From Quercus robur (taxonomy: Eukaryota; Streptophyta; Magnoliopsida; Fagales; Fagaceae): a stretch of 64,000 nucleotides of DNA. The notes beneath the pieces were generated by a model. It was not told the origin of the DNA and did not search any database. It was given only the letters and a program-made list of their open reading frames with translations. How positions within the stretch are numbered: the first letter of the stretch is position 1; each line of letters begins with the position of its first letter. The position numbers and the translations under genes were made by a program. The stretch lies in NCBI RefSeq assembly GCF_932294415.1, contig NC_065544.1, positions 30,360,710-30,424,709 on the forward strand, in the 5' to 3' direction. Positions 1-11,899 of the stretch are shown here, piece by piece.

Positions 1-627
1 TCAAAATCCAAAATAGTGAACTGCTAGAGATGACAGTTCACCGTAGCAAGTTGCCAAAAAAATTTTGCTTTGACATCATTGATAAAGGGAATTTTTTTGT
101 CGCGTGGATTGTTAAAAATTGGTTTTTGGCAAGCATCATTGTGAATGCTCTAAGAATGGACAACATATATATTTATTAGAGAACGTCTGGTTAACATGAA
201 GATCATCAAGTAGCTAAATAAATCATGAGAAACCAAACAGACCTTAAAAATTTTCTTGTGCCCACCCAATGACAAAGATCAAGCTTAATGAGAATAGAAT
301 AAATGTATATCAGATGTTTGATGATGCTAGAGGATTGCCTAGCACCCATACATTATACATATAACTAAAGCTTTTCACATCTCTGATTCTTCACCTATTC
401 CATCAATATCATAAAAAACATATCCCATAAAAAAAGAAATTTGCTCCTGGATCTTCCTGATGGACACCATCATATTCATAAAAACTGCAATGGTGGTTAT
501 TTCTATGAGAGATTTATTCTGCTGCCATCTCACCATCCTTGATTTTTCCTGTTATAACTATCTAGGATGCCACTATTCTTGTATGGTGCAATATTCTTGA
601 AACAGTTTTAATTCTGGAAAGGACAAG
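1..627. other. 3' flank and probable 3' UTR of the SHW1-like gene
   Basis: No coding sequence is recognised here. The stretch lies directly downstream of the stop codon of the minus-strand gene at 628-4884, so part of it is likely its 3' UTR. A TTTATT (AATAAA on the minus strand) near 508 could serve as a polyadenylation signal, but this is inference from position only. Confidence 0.4.
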
Positions 628-3600
628 TCAACCTGCAGGCTGTGTACCACTCCATGCACGGTGATCATCATCAAATTTATTTATCCTCGGGTTGCGGCTT
701 TCTTGTAAATAATTTACCCCAGTCCATATCCCCCGAATAAGTAAGATGCTTACAAACACTACACTTCCAAGGGTGCAAATAACCTGGATTTCATACACAT
801 AGAAAATGAACAACAAAAATTCTATTAAAAAAATATTTTTAAAAATCCAGAGGCTTAATCAATGTTACAGAACAAAGAAGTACCACAGATTATTCAGAAC
901 ACAGAATTACTAAATACAGGAAATGCAGCATTCATCCACACATCAAGCTTTAGACGCCATGTTTCTTAGCATACACATAACGGCAGCTCATGCCACATCC
1001 AGAATATGCCAATATTTAAATAATTTTTATTATTTATTTTTTTATGAGTGTCAAGTATGCCAATATTTGCATAAGTTAGATGCAGAGCGGACTAAGAAAC
1101 CATAGGTGGTCACTGAACTTTCTTTTTCCTTTTTCTCTTAACATTAGTGATATAAAAATTCTATCAATAAAAAGTGAAATCTAAGCACACAGGTAGTAAT
1201 AGTATACAAAGAATTTCCTCAAAAATCACAATCAAATATAATCAATAAAATCAACAAAAGAAGAAGAGACACTGCCAACCACATTAGACCCCTCATACAA
1301 AGTTCGTAGAGATGAGAATTTCAGCTAAAACTTTCTTTCTCGCCAACCTGTCCACATAAGGCAAAGAAGGTCGGCTGCATTTCAGATCAATTTGTGTCTA
1401 TAGTGTCTAAACAATCCTTGCCAACTGACATACACACCAATCACCCTCTTTGAGACATCACCCATTTCATGCCAAATACTAAAATAGAAAGGACCTATGG
1501 TTGTTAGCAACTATACAATGAAGTAGCAAATGATCAGTAGACTCACCTATACATTTACACATCCATACAGTACCAACCGAACAAGATGATGTTCTGTTCA
1601 ATTAATTTGTTCATAGTTAAAACTTAAAATTCTTCCTAAGGCTACTGTCCATATGAAAAGAGCAACCTTTGGAGTAACTTTACTACTCCAAATGCTTTTC
1701 TATGCAAAATGCCAACCATTGAAACTTCTTGAAGGCCTTATAATACATCAAATTGATTGCCACGCTTTAGCTTCCAAAGTGAAGCCCTTCACTTTTTCGT
1801 ACATTAAAATAAAGCAAATAAAAAAGAGAATCCACCAACTCAAGTTCCTATTCTTCGAAAGTGCGACTAAATATAGATTTGATCACTAAGCTTTCTCCAA
1901 AGGACATAAACTCACATTGGTCCCATTGCCTTTTCTGTTACCACATGCAGTGCAGTACCAACTTCCAAAGATTCACAAGAACAGATTTCATATTTTTTAA
2001 TCTTGTTCTGTAATTAACTATCACTCTCTTTTGTTATTGTGATACTATGCTGCATAAGTAATAAATGAATAAAAGTAAACAGGAGTTACAGGATTAACTC
2101 TAATCTTACATGAGCCAGAAATGATTAGAGCTGTAACAATTGAAGGGCACATTCTTGTTGACAAAGACAAAGACCACACTGCTCACTAAGATGTTCCATA
2201 GCATATGCAAAGATGGTCATAAAATAAATAAATAAATAAATCATTTGCTAACTTCCAATGTTGAACTTGAGAGCCTGATAATAGATAGAAAATAAAAATT
2301 TACATGATTGGACATGACACAAAAATGCCTGGAAACAAGATTCAAATTAATTGGAAATAGAAAATTCCCTTGCATAACTGAACCTCACTTCCAACTTCAC
2401 AGAACTGGCAGGATACATGCTATTCTGAATTTACATGAGCACAGAGATCATGATTTATTAGATATTGTAGATAAACAAAAAGGTTTCACAATATCAGTGA
2501 ATCACAGTAACAGTTAATTGCAGAACAAGATTAAATGGATGACTGATAATGGGTTTATGTTTGACAGCGAGCTTCCCTTTCTCAGTTTCCAACCAACATC
2601 ACAACTTTGCAAAATGGAGGTTCCTCCTATGTAAAATTTTAATTATGCAATGACCTCAGTTATGATAAATAACTTTCATCTAATTCTCACTGCAGTGAGT
2701 AAAGTTGTCAAATGGTTTGAATAAAGATTTTAATTTCTCCATCAAATGGAACATAACATAATAGAATCCATTTTGTATTCCATTATGGCCTTGATAGAGT
2801 ATTTTGACAATCATGGCCACACGGGGTTAGCTTGATTGCTAGGCCTTGGGGTGTGCTCCCTCAAGGTCCCGGTATTAAGTCCTGGGATTACCCAATGCAC
2901 AGTTCTTGTGGGCAGGGCCATCCAACAGGGGTAGGGGTAGGTCCAAAGGGCCTTGCCTTGAAGACGTTCCCCATCATCATCATCATAAAAAAATAAAATA
3001 AAAAAGAAAGGAAGAAAGAAAGGCATTTTGACAATCATAATCAGTAATCCAACAAATCCTAATAACTTATTTAGTTAAAGTTGGACATCCCTAATTAAGA
3101 TAGGCCAATTAACAGGAAGAAACTGATACCCCACAACCAGAACTCTTCATACATAAACAAAACAACATTAAGAGAACTGATTGCGAAGCCAGAACATTCT
3201 TGATGCATTTTAGCAATGAGACCAATTGGCATTTTGTACCAGCAAATGTAGATCATGCCCATGGACCCATCCAAACATGGAAATGTCAAAGAAGTAAACA
3301 TACAATCATGAAAATCTAGGAAGAGCAAACTGAAACCATAGAACCTTAGGAACAAGATAAAGGATACAATTAACTGAGCTCTATCTCCACGTCGTAAAAT
3401 ATACAGTCTAGACTAATCTAATGCCTAGCACACATGCACATGAGTGCACGTAACAAAGTCCTGAACAATTTGGGTCATTGAACAAAATTTACAGTCATGA
3501 AACAGTGAACCACAAGAAGCAGAAACTGGAAATTTACAACCAGCACCCCACCTCATATTGTGTGGGCAACATTCTCACAATCATTCTGCTGCTATGTCAA

Positions 3601-4884
3601 GGCAGCTGCTACAATTAGTCAATATGAGTAATTTCTTCTGCCCACCTAGCTTAACCATAAAAGTTCACTTGGACTGTACAAAAAATTCCTCTTCCACTTA
3701 GACCCAACATATCTCAGAACCCTCTGACTCCGAGTTATTCCTCCACAGTTTCAAGTAACATTTTCAACTCTCTCGCTCTCTCTCTCTGCTTCTTCTTTTT
3801 TGAGAAAACTCCCAATCCATCTATCAATCCAACTGTTAAGGGCTTTTTTTTTTTTTTTTTTTTGGTTGGGCCTCAAAATTTGATAAATTGACTACTTTGA
3901 GGGAGCCCAAACCTCCAAGTTAGATTAACTAACAATTTATAACTTAATATATCATACTATTCTTCATACATTTTCAAGATCTTAATTTATAAGAGAGAGA
4001 CTTCCAGTTAGATAAAAATGAATTCTAACTTCCTAGTTCCTATAATCTATATAAATAAGACTAATCATAAATCATCCTAATTCTAATTCCAACTAATTTA
4101 TTTGAATCAATAAAACACATAGCTATCATTTTTTATTTAATCAAGATAAGTTAGACTCAAAACACTAACCTACATACTAACTAAAGATTGAGCTTCACAA
4201 ATGTCCAAAAAAAAAAAAAAAAACTTTTCTTTATGTCTTTTTTGAGAAGAAAATGACTACTTACTATCACTAAAAATTTTCACAAGCAACTCACCATTAG
4301 CTAATGTAGAACATGGAAGCAATAATAAGGAGCAAAAATCACAGTGAATTCCAACATGAAAACTAAAAAACAACCCAATTCATAAAAACAATTACCTCAA
4401 TAAAAGCCTTCAAAACCCACAAAAACGCAAGCACCAAAACTCCATTAACAGAAAACCCCACCAGCTTGGTAGGTATAGAAACAGGAAGAACCGATCGTAC
4501 GGCCTTGCGGGCACGCCTGGAGATCTTCTTGAACACGTTCTGAAGGAAGCGTACAAGAAGATCTAAACTCCTATCTTCATCTTCATCTTCTTCGTCTCCA
4601 TCTTCGTCTTCATCGACGTCATCTTCGTCGTCAACAGGGTCGAGCCAATTGCGAGGTTCGTCTATTGGAGCTTCACGAGGGAAATTTTGGGTTCTTCTAG
4701 AAACTTGGGTTTGAAGATGAAAGCGAGAGAGTGTTTGGAATTGTTGGAGGTTGGATTTGAAATTCAGAGGGAAATTGTTTTCCAAGTATGAAGAACGTTG
4801 TTTGGGGTGAGGGAAAGAGGAGACAGAGGGAGGTGGTAGAGTCACCGAAAATGACATGCCGGTGACTTTCACTTTCACTTTCAC
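628..4884 (-). CDS. SHW1: SHORT HYPOCOTYL IN WHITE LIGHT 1-like protein, two exons
   Basis: Exon 1 is 4396-4884 and exon 2 is 628-783. Exon 1 ends in GAG followed by a GT donor; exon 2 follows a CAG acceptor and continues the frame (FIE then VICTLGSVVF) to a stop, giving 214 residues. Residues 1-70 are rich in Ser, Pro and basic residues and look like a plastid transit peptide. Residues about 83-105 are a long Asp/Glu tract. Then comes a basic segment (KKISRRARKAVR, about 119-130) and two adjoining hydrophobic stretches (about 141-160 and 164-183) that could be membrane segments. The C-terminus has WTGVNYLQESRN and WSGTQPAG. I match this ending and the 'LVRFLQNVFKK' region to Arabidopsis SHW1, a negative regulator of photomorphogenesis, from memory. 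A second ATG at residue 10 (4857) is an equally good start. The hydrophobic segments fit poorly with a purely nuclear role, so plastid location is an alternative. Confidence 0.65.
784..4395 (-). other. 3.6-kb intron of the SHW1-like gene
   Basis: The intron has a GT donor at 4395-4394 and an AG acceptor at 785-784 on the minus strand. It is AT-rich and holds the SINE at 2815-3024, a T-run near 3847-3863 and an A-run near 4207-4222. The short ORFs in it have no recognisable family and no codon structure to support a gene. Confidence 0.7.
2815..3024 (+). mobile_element. SINE with 14-bp target duplication
   Basis: A 210-bp insert is flanked by perfect 14-bp direct repeats, ATTTTGACAATCAT, at 2801-2814 and 3025-3038. 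The body starts GGCCACACGGGGTTAGC, which resembles a degenerate tRNA-type internal promoter (A-box-like TTAGCTTGATTG; B-box-like GGTCCCGGTATTAAG). It ends in a CATCAT repeat followed by an A-rich tail. Length, tail and long target duplication are what LINE-driven SINE insertion produces. It lies antisense to the host gene inside its intron. Confidence 0.85.
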
Positions 4885-5834
4885 TTTCAGGTGTTTTTCG
4901 GTTTTTTATTTTTGAGGCTTCAGAGTTCAGACAGACTTGAGACTTGAAAGAAAAGAAAGAGAGAAAGATCAAAGAAATGGCTTCTAGCTACTGCTGCCTG
5001 CTGCCTGCAGCCTGCTGTGGCGCTTATTAGTTTGACTGGGATGGACAATAAACGGGTTGTCGTTTACTTTTTTTCAGTGACCTTTTTCCTCTCCTAATTG
5101 CAAAACGACATGTCATCTATGTTGCAAACATCAATCATCACGCCCTTTAATTTTTGAAAATAATACTATTATTTTAGTAATTAATATATATATATAAATA
5201 TCTTTTTACACATCAGCACTATTAAAAAAATAATGATAAATATATTTTTTTCCCATCAAATACAAATTACAAATCCTAATACTTCTTAAAAAAAAAAAAA
5301 CAAAATTCTCTCTTCTCATCTCTCTTCTCCCTCCTTCGAAGCAGCTACCCTCTCTCTCTCTTTTCTCAACCTTTCAACCAAGGAAGTGAATATGGTACCG
5401 TACTGGCTAGTACGGCCCAAATATTTCATACCGACACTTTGACTGGTACTAATTTAAACACAAAAACGCAGTCCTATACCAAGTAGAAACAACTTCAGCC
5501 ATTGTTGCTGAGAGAGACCTTCATCCGTGGACCAATACTTGATGCAATGGCTGCCAGTTATATGAGGAAACAGAGAGAGATCTACAACTTGTATGAGGAA
5601 AGAATGAAAGAGAGTGAAATATATGTTTGTATTTGAAATCAGATCTTAATTTACCCTTTGTGGGCATGGAGCATTGAGTCAAATAGTGTGGAGAGGTAAC
5701 GTGTGTTAGTGGCTGATGCCAGCTGTGGAGTAGAGAAAATAATATGCGAAGAAAAAAGAGGAAAGAAAGTAAAAAGGAAAAATAAAAGATATTAACGGGT
5801 AGAAGAGTATATATATATATATATATTTTTTTAT
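4885..5834. other. Upstream region of the SHW1-like gene, intergenic
   Basis: The first 100 bases hold the probable 5' UTR of the minus-strand gene. Beyond lies AT-rich DNA with a TA microsatellite (about 5808-5825) and a segment around 5390-5460 containing GGTACCGTACTGGCTAG, which looks like a degraded dispersed repeat. No gene is seen. Confidence 0.4.
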
Positions 5835-7962
5835 GGGTTTCGTTTACCTTTAATACTTTTTTAACTGAAAATCTTCTTTTGTTTTAAATACACAATAGCA
5901 AGTGGTAGTGAGTTTTAATCTTCACATTTTATTTAGTTAGTGAGTGATATGATAGTTTCTCATCTATATATATATAAAACCGAAGCCTTTGTCGCTCCCA
6001 CAATTTTCCACGTCAGCATTTTTTTTTTAATTTTTAAATCTGATTCAATTTTCCATGTCAGTATTTTTTTTATATTTTTAAATCTGATTTATTTCTTTTA
6101 ATTATATATATATATATACCCTCCTTTCTCAATCCAAATACTCTTCCCGTTATAATTCTGAAACCAAACATAGAACGGCAAAACCTAAAGCAACAGTGCA
6201 AGGGCAGAACGGCAAAACCTCTCCTTTCGACAAAACCAAATCCAGCACCTCTCCTTTCGACATTACTCACCAAACGCAGAACATCTTCACTCTCTCAAAC
6301 ACGGATCCAAGCTATTTCGCAGAAAGCTTGCAAGGGCACGACCATGGGAGCCAACGTTGTCAATCTCCGACCCAGCCTCCATACAGAGCATTCTATCTCG
6401 GTATCTCTCAATTAATCTATGAATAATCTCTTTTTCTATTCTCTTTAATTAGGTTTTTCTGATTCAATAAAAAAATTTGAATATTTGTTTGTGTTGTTTG
6501 GATGGTTGAGATCCATTAGTTCATGTGTTTGATAATATAAACCCAATGTTTTTAATTTTAATGGTAACGTGCTGGGCACTTTTTTGTTTTACTTTTTTAA
6601 GGGGTGAAATTATATTAAATGTGGCTAGTTGGTGGTGCAGAATGATGAATGCAAGAACCCAGCATTTAGGTCGCAGTTCCATGCAATTTTCGATCAGACC
6701 AAATTAACCCACAAACCTTCACCTTCATTCATCTTCGTCTACTCCTCTTCGCCTTCTTTTTAGGCTTCTGTTTCCAACATGGATTGAAGAGCTGAGATTC
6801 GTGGATTTAATTTTTCTGGGCTCTGGGTTCATGTTCAGCAACAGATCTGAATTCATGTTTTTTCTTTTAATTTCTTTAAATTGATAAATTATTATTTTTG
6901 CTCATATGCTAATGTGTCATTTTATATTATTATTTTAGTTGCCACCTAAGCTTTAAGTATGCCAACCATGCATACCATTTACCACGTATGCATTTTCCGT
7001 TAGTGAGTTAACGGTAGGGATCAAATTGAATGCAAGTTGAAAATATCAAGGACCAAATTGATTGCTACAAAAAGGTAGGGACCAAATTGATTATGACTTC
7101 AAAATGTAGGGACCAAAATAGTGTTTTTGCCTTCAAGTTTTGCTTTATTTTGCTATCTAGGTTTTCTAGCACATCTAATTTAGCTTAGCTTAATCATTTG
7201 ATTGATGAAATAATTATTTGGGCACCTAAAACCTCAGCCTTCTTTGTCTCCACTTAGTCCCCTATTTTTTTTTTTCCAAACCTTGTACCTCTTCTATACA
7301 AGTTCATGTCTTTTTTGTTTTGGTCTGTCTCTGATTGTAAAATGTAGGAAGAAATTTTGGGTTGTAGTTGTTGTTTTGTTTTATAGTAGAATTGTAGTGA
7401 AACTCCAGTAATTATTCTTTTTAAGCTATTCTAGCAGATGTTAAGCTTATTCTTTGACATACTTGATGTTAAGTCTTTTGGAAAGTAAAAAAATCAAAAT
7501 TTGATGATTTCTGATGCAGCAACAAAGGAAGAAGATACAAAAAACACTTTAAAATTGTCTTTCAATCTCTAAGATTTTCTATGCACAATTTGATTTTAAT
7601 GAATTTGTGATTTTGGTACTAAAGATGTATTGTAACAAAGGAAATTTTTTTGCTTTTATGCACAATTTGGTTTTAAATTGAAACAGGTAGGAATTAAACT
7701 CTTATATTTAGTTGTTTGAGGATACAACTTTACTTCAACGTTTTTTAAATATAATGAATGCATTGAATATTTAGTAGAAGACATGAAATAAATGAAATTG
7801 AAAACTAAGAATGTGCTACTAGAGAATCGATGCTAAATTCCAATAGCTAATGTCACGTCATTTGGAAAAAATTGGTAGTTTTCCCGTGCATCGCACGGGT
7901 TAGCGACTAGTTAAAATAAAAAGAGATTCCAGTTAAAAAAGTACTGGAGGTAAGTTAAACCC
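5835..7962. repeat. Small inverted-repeat (MITE-like) element split by a Helitron
   Basis: The arm at 5835-5873 starts GGGTTTCGTTTACC. The arm at 7925-7962 is its imperfect reverse complement (GGGTTTAACTTACC, then both read TACTTTTTTAACTG). Without the Helitron at 5963-7910 the element would be only about 180 bp, a typical MITE size. No clear target duplication is visible outside the arms. Confidence 0.65.
5963..7910 (+). mobile_element. Non-autonomous Helitron
   Basis: The element starts TCTATATATATATAAAACC after an A and ends in CTAG before a T, the A/T host site that Helitrons use. Just before the end is the hairpin CCCGTGC-ATC-GCACGGG, eight bases ahead of CTAG. This 3' end is one I recognise from many plant Helitrons. 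It is 1948 bp long and codes for no RepHel protein. Inside are short ORF-like stretches without recognisable product and three copies of a GGGACCAAATTGAT-like phrase around 7015-7110. Confidence 0.85.
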
Positions 7963-7984
7963 TTTTTCTATAAGTCTAAATTAA

Positions 7985-8235
7985 TATATAAATATACATT
8001 TAGCTTGCAACTTGGTTTAAAAAGCCTTTTTTTTTTTTTTTTATACTATTTAGCTTATTTTTGCTACTATTTAGTTTATTTTTACTACTATTCATGAATC
8101 TCATTATACTTTTTAGTATTATTCATAGATCCCACTATACTATTTCAGATACTTTTTATCTTTATTTATTGCATTTTCAGTAAAAAAATTTATGTTTAAG
8201 CTAAATAAGATGTTCTTAAACAGACACTTAGAGTG
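7985..8235. repeat. Dispersed MITE-like repeat, related copy at 39745-39965
   Basis: The segment has repeated TAGCTTATTTTTGCTACTATT and TATTCATGAATC-like phrases. A related segment in the opposite orientation occurs at 39745-39965 (AGTGAGGCCATGAATAGTA, AAATAAGCCGAATAG). It starts with AAAAAGCC plus a T-run and ends GCTAAATAAGATG. Exact ends are not resolved. Confidence 0.4.
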
Positions 8236-8415
8236 TATAATTTTTTTTAATTAGGTATTAACTTCTATGGTGGATAAAAGAAAAAGATAAAAATTAAATA
8301 AAGATTAAAGATAAAAATGGAGAGAAAAATTGAAAGAATAAATCAAATCAAATAGGAAAAAATAGAAGATTGTCTGTGTGAGTGAATAATCTTCTAACTC
8401 ATATTTAATAGCTTT

Positions 8416-8443
8416 TCCATGCATCGCATGAGTTAGTGACTAG
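8416..8443 (+). mobile_element. Decayed Helitron-type 3' end
   Basis: CCATGCATCGCATGAGTTAG followed by TGACTAG and T is a mutated version of the 3' end of the Helitron ending at 7910, with hairpin CATGC-ATC-GCATG and terminal CTAG. A matching 5' end was not found, so this is either a truncated copy or an end captured by another element. Confidence 0.55.
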
Positions 8444-8861
8444 TATTTATTTTAACTAATAATGTTTAAAAGTTACTCTTCTCAAAAAAAAAAAAAAAGC
8501 TTAAAAGTTATTCCTCTCCAAAAAGAAAAAAAAATAATAATTACCACTAAAATCTAACAATTTATCTTAATCGTGTTTTCAAAAAAAAGATATGATTTAA
8601 ATTATGACCACTTACGTATAATTGTGTTTTGAAAACATAACTTTAAGAAAATAAACTCAAAAAGAGAATTTATGTTTGAAGAACCAAAAAATTAAAATAA
8701 TAATAATAATAATAAAAGATGATCCAAGAATTAGCACTAAAAGAGGTTTATTTGAAATGATCATCAAGCAATAAAATCTAAAAAATAGATAGAACCTAAA
8801 AATCAACAAGTGTCCTCTGATAAGGAAGCAGGTTTGTTCAATGAGTAGTTAATGAGTCTAA

Positions 8862-9768
8862 GGTTGCGTTTGGTTTGATGTAAATCGAATTTCGAGTGTA
8901 AAATGAATGCAGGGGAAAATATTTTCAAGTGTTTGGTTGCATTTCAAAAAATGCTTTGGAAAATATTTTCTAGTGTTTGATTGTGTTCCTGAAAATGTTC
9001 TAGAAAACCCATTTTTATCATGTTTCTCACATCTTCTTAAGATCCAAACAAATATTATTACAAAGAATCAAAATATATAAACAATTAAAGAAACAAATAT
9101 CAAAACAAAAAAAATCAAAATCCCAAGACCAATCGTGAGAGAGGAACTTAATTGACAAAGAGAGAGAGATTGGTTCGTGGGTGATTTGGTGGTGGCGACG
9201 GTAGTGGCAACATGGACATGGTGGGTCGATCTAAAGGTGGCGGCTCAATCTAGGAGTGGGTCACTCACTAGGTGGTCCGATCTAGGAGGGGGTTGCTCAC
9301 ACGGTGGACAAATTGGCTTAGGGGTGGGTCGTTCACTGGGTCGGTGACGATGAGGAATGGGTCGGCGAAGTGGGATGGGTCGTCGGAGTGAGATGGGTCG
9401 GTGAGGATGAGGGATGGGTCGGCTGAGTACCCTTTCCTTGCTCGGCTTAAGGGATGGGTCTTCTTTCTCTGGGTGTGAGTCTGGCGAGGATGTGCTTTAG
9501 GTGGATTGTGCTTGTTTGTGTTTCTAGATCACTCTCTGTACTCTCTCTTCTTGCTCTTTCTCTCTCTCTCTCTCTTCGGGTGTCTGTGAGTCCGGAAAAT
9601 CATTTGAAAGTAAAATAAAAGTGTAATTGGTTTTCATGCATGAGGCTCTCTATTTTATGGTCAACTAAAATTCATTTTCAGTTTGACCGAATTTTCATGC
9701 GCACCCAAACACCCTCAAGGGTGTAAAATGTTTTCTTGATTTCCTTTACCACCGAAACAAACGCAGCC
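8862..9768. mobile_element. PIF/Harbinger-type non-autonomous element
   Basis: The left end, GGTTGCGTTTGG, and the right end, whose complement reads GGCTGCGTTTG, form terminal inverted repeats. TAA flanks both sides (8859-8861 and 9769-9771), matching the 3-bp target duplication of PIF/Harbinger elements. The centre (about 9170-9480) is unusually GC-rich for this window, with repeated GATGGGTCGG phrases, followed by a CT-rich stretch. No transposase is encoded. Confidence 0.65.
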
Positions 9769-9859
9769 TAAAATGGTGCCCACACACACCATCAATTTTA
9801 GAACCCATGCAATAACCATTTTTGGGTTGAGGAGTCCGGTGTAGTAAAAGACTAAAAGG

Positions 9860-10220
9860 GTTACTATTTGGAAAAATTTGTAGAAAAACATCTTTTTGGA
9901 AAAATATTAGCAAAAAAGCATATGTTGGAAACATTTTAGTTAGTTAGAATGTTTTTTTTAAAAAAATAAAAAATAGAACTCGAGTTTTTAAAACTCGAGT
10001 TCCAACTTTTTTCACACGGAACTCGAGTTCCATCTTTTTTTTTTTTTTTTTTTTTTGTCCATTTCAGACTTCATCTAAGAGGGAATGGGTTAGAACTTGA
10101 GTTTGTTAAACTCGATTTTCAAAAACAGTCCAACTAACTAAAATGTTTCATCCGCATGCTATGTAGCAAAATTTTTTCTAAAAATCTACCATTTGGCAAA
10201 TTTTGCTGTTACTATTTCGT
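9860..10220. repeat. Foldback element with long inverted arms
   Basis: The left arm (about 9860-9950) and right arm (about 10118-10220) are imperfect inverted copies; both contain ACATTTTAGTTAGTT. The spacer holds several AACTCGAGTT palindromes (9977-10033) and a T-run. A transcript would fold into a long hairpin. No coding sequence. Confidence 0.6.
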
Positions 10221-11899
10221 CTAGCATAAAATAAGTTTACCTCATTGGGTGTAAATTTGGATGTAGCTTTCTACGGATTATTGCTCATTGTTTATTTGCT
10301 ATAAGTTGGTTAAAATATAGTTATTCATTGAAAAAGTGAATCTTTAAAAAAGGGTACATGAACAAATAAACTAAAAAGCTAGAAATAAAAGATGATGGCA
10401 AACAGAGGTTGGAAGAAGAAAATGCAGCTGGACCTTGGCACCGATTATCAGTGACATTTGCAAGGTTCGTGAATTTATTAGTCAGGTGCTGGTTTAAGCA
10501 GGTTAGCAAAAGTATCCAGTAAAAGCAGACAAGGTTTAGCCACTTGATGCTTTTCTTTTTGCTGCTTCTTACTCTCTTTTTTGTGCTGTTACTTTTCTAA
10601 CTCACTTTCTTTTTCGAATCTTTGTACTTAACTTTGGTAACAAGAAAAAAATCTAACTGTAAGACTCGGCAAAGCAATTACAACAGCATCATTCTATAGC
10701 AGACATCATAAGAGCTGAAATAAGTAAGAATTTCAAGATAACTTGAATATGGTTTTCAATTTAACTGCAATTGTGATGATATTGGATCTCAACTCAGTAA
10801 TGTTCTTGGACCAAAAAACCAGAATAGTGAATCTCTGCAATATGCCCAAAGTCTCAGTACTAACTTATTGCCGATTAGCCTACTCACTAGGAAACACCTC
10901 ACTCATCCCCTCAGGCTAGTTCTTTAAAAGCCAGTTTGTCTACATCACTTTGCCAAGCTTCCTGGACTTCACCTCCTTCTCCAAGTTTCGTAACCATGTT
11001 CTAACCATAACTGCAACAAGTTATATCTTTGAACCATAACAGCGGCAAGTTAACTACGAGTCCAAAGAGAGAATAGAAAATATTGATAAGGCATGCATGT
11101 CCTTCCATGACTTCACACCAATAAGTCAGCAATTCAGAAAGTTATTATCATCTAACAGGATAATATTCAACCACGCCCTTCTATTTTACTCCAACTTAAC
11201 CAATAAGCACAAGCACACACATCAGTTATTTTAATCATGTATTCAATGCACAATGATTTGTATAAATAAAGTGGACTAAGAGTGTGAAATCAGTTTTAAG
11301 ATACAAGTTTCAGCAATTAAGGGCTATAGAGAAAAGTCCCAACCAAGGAAACGTGCAGATTAAGTTTAACCAAGAAGATAATGCCCAAAATACACTCGTA
11401 ATAAAAAGGCATGAAGATTGAATGCCACAAATCCAATTCCCTAGTTAGCATTACTCACAAAACTACGTTTATTGTGGACTATTGAATGAAGAACACCAGA
11501 ATGCATCAAACTAAAATTTCCCATGCATCAAAATCACATCATGTCACCTCAAATAATTATCAACAAGAAACTTATGATAAAAAATCAACAAATAATGCAA
11601 CTCTAAATTATAAACAAACTCTACACATGAAAATACCAATATTAAGAAACCCAACAAAAATTCTTCCAAAGTCATACACACCAGTTATAATAACGGGAAT
11701 TTGAGTCTTTCCCTATAAACACCAAAATCAACTGAAACTTTCAGAGGATACTATAGTTCTGCGGGTATTCAAACCTTAATTGCAGTAGTAGGCTGAGCAT
11801 CAGACTTATTTATGTATACACATAATCTATGACTTTGTACCTCCTAAGGGATTTACTTCCAGCACTGGACCATGATACTAGAAACTTTGAGTCACCGGA
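10221..11899. other. Intergenic, 3' flank of the F-box gene
   Basis: No gene or element end is recognised in 10221-11480. From about 11500 to 11899 the sequence is clearly related to 18290-18680, so the duplication that produced the F-box pseudogene included about 400 bp downstream of the gene. Confidence 0.5.

Noticed and set aside
4697-4972. 91-codon ORF overlapping the start of the SHW1-like gene
   Set aside because: Out-of-frame shadow; the conserved protein is in the other frame.
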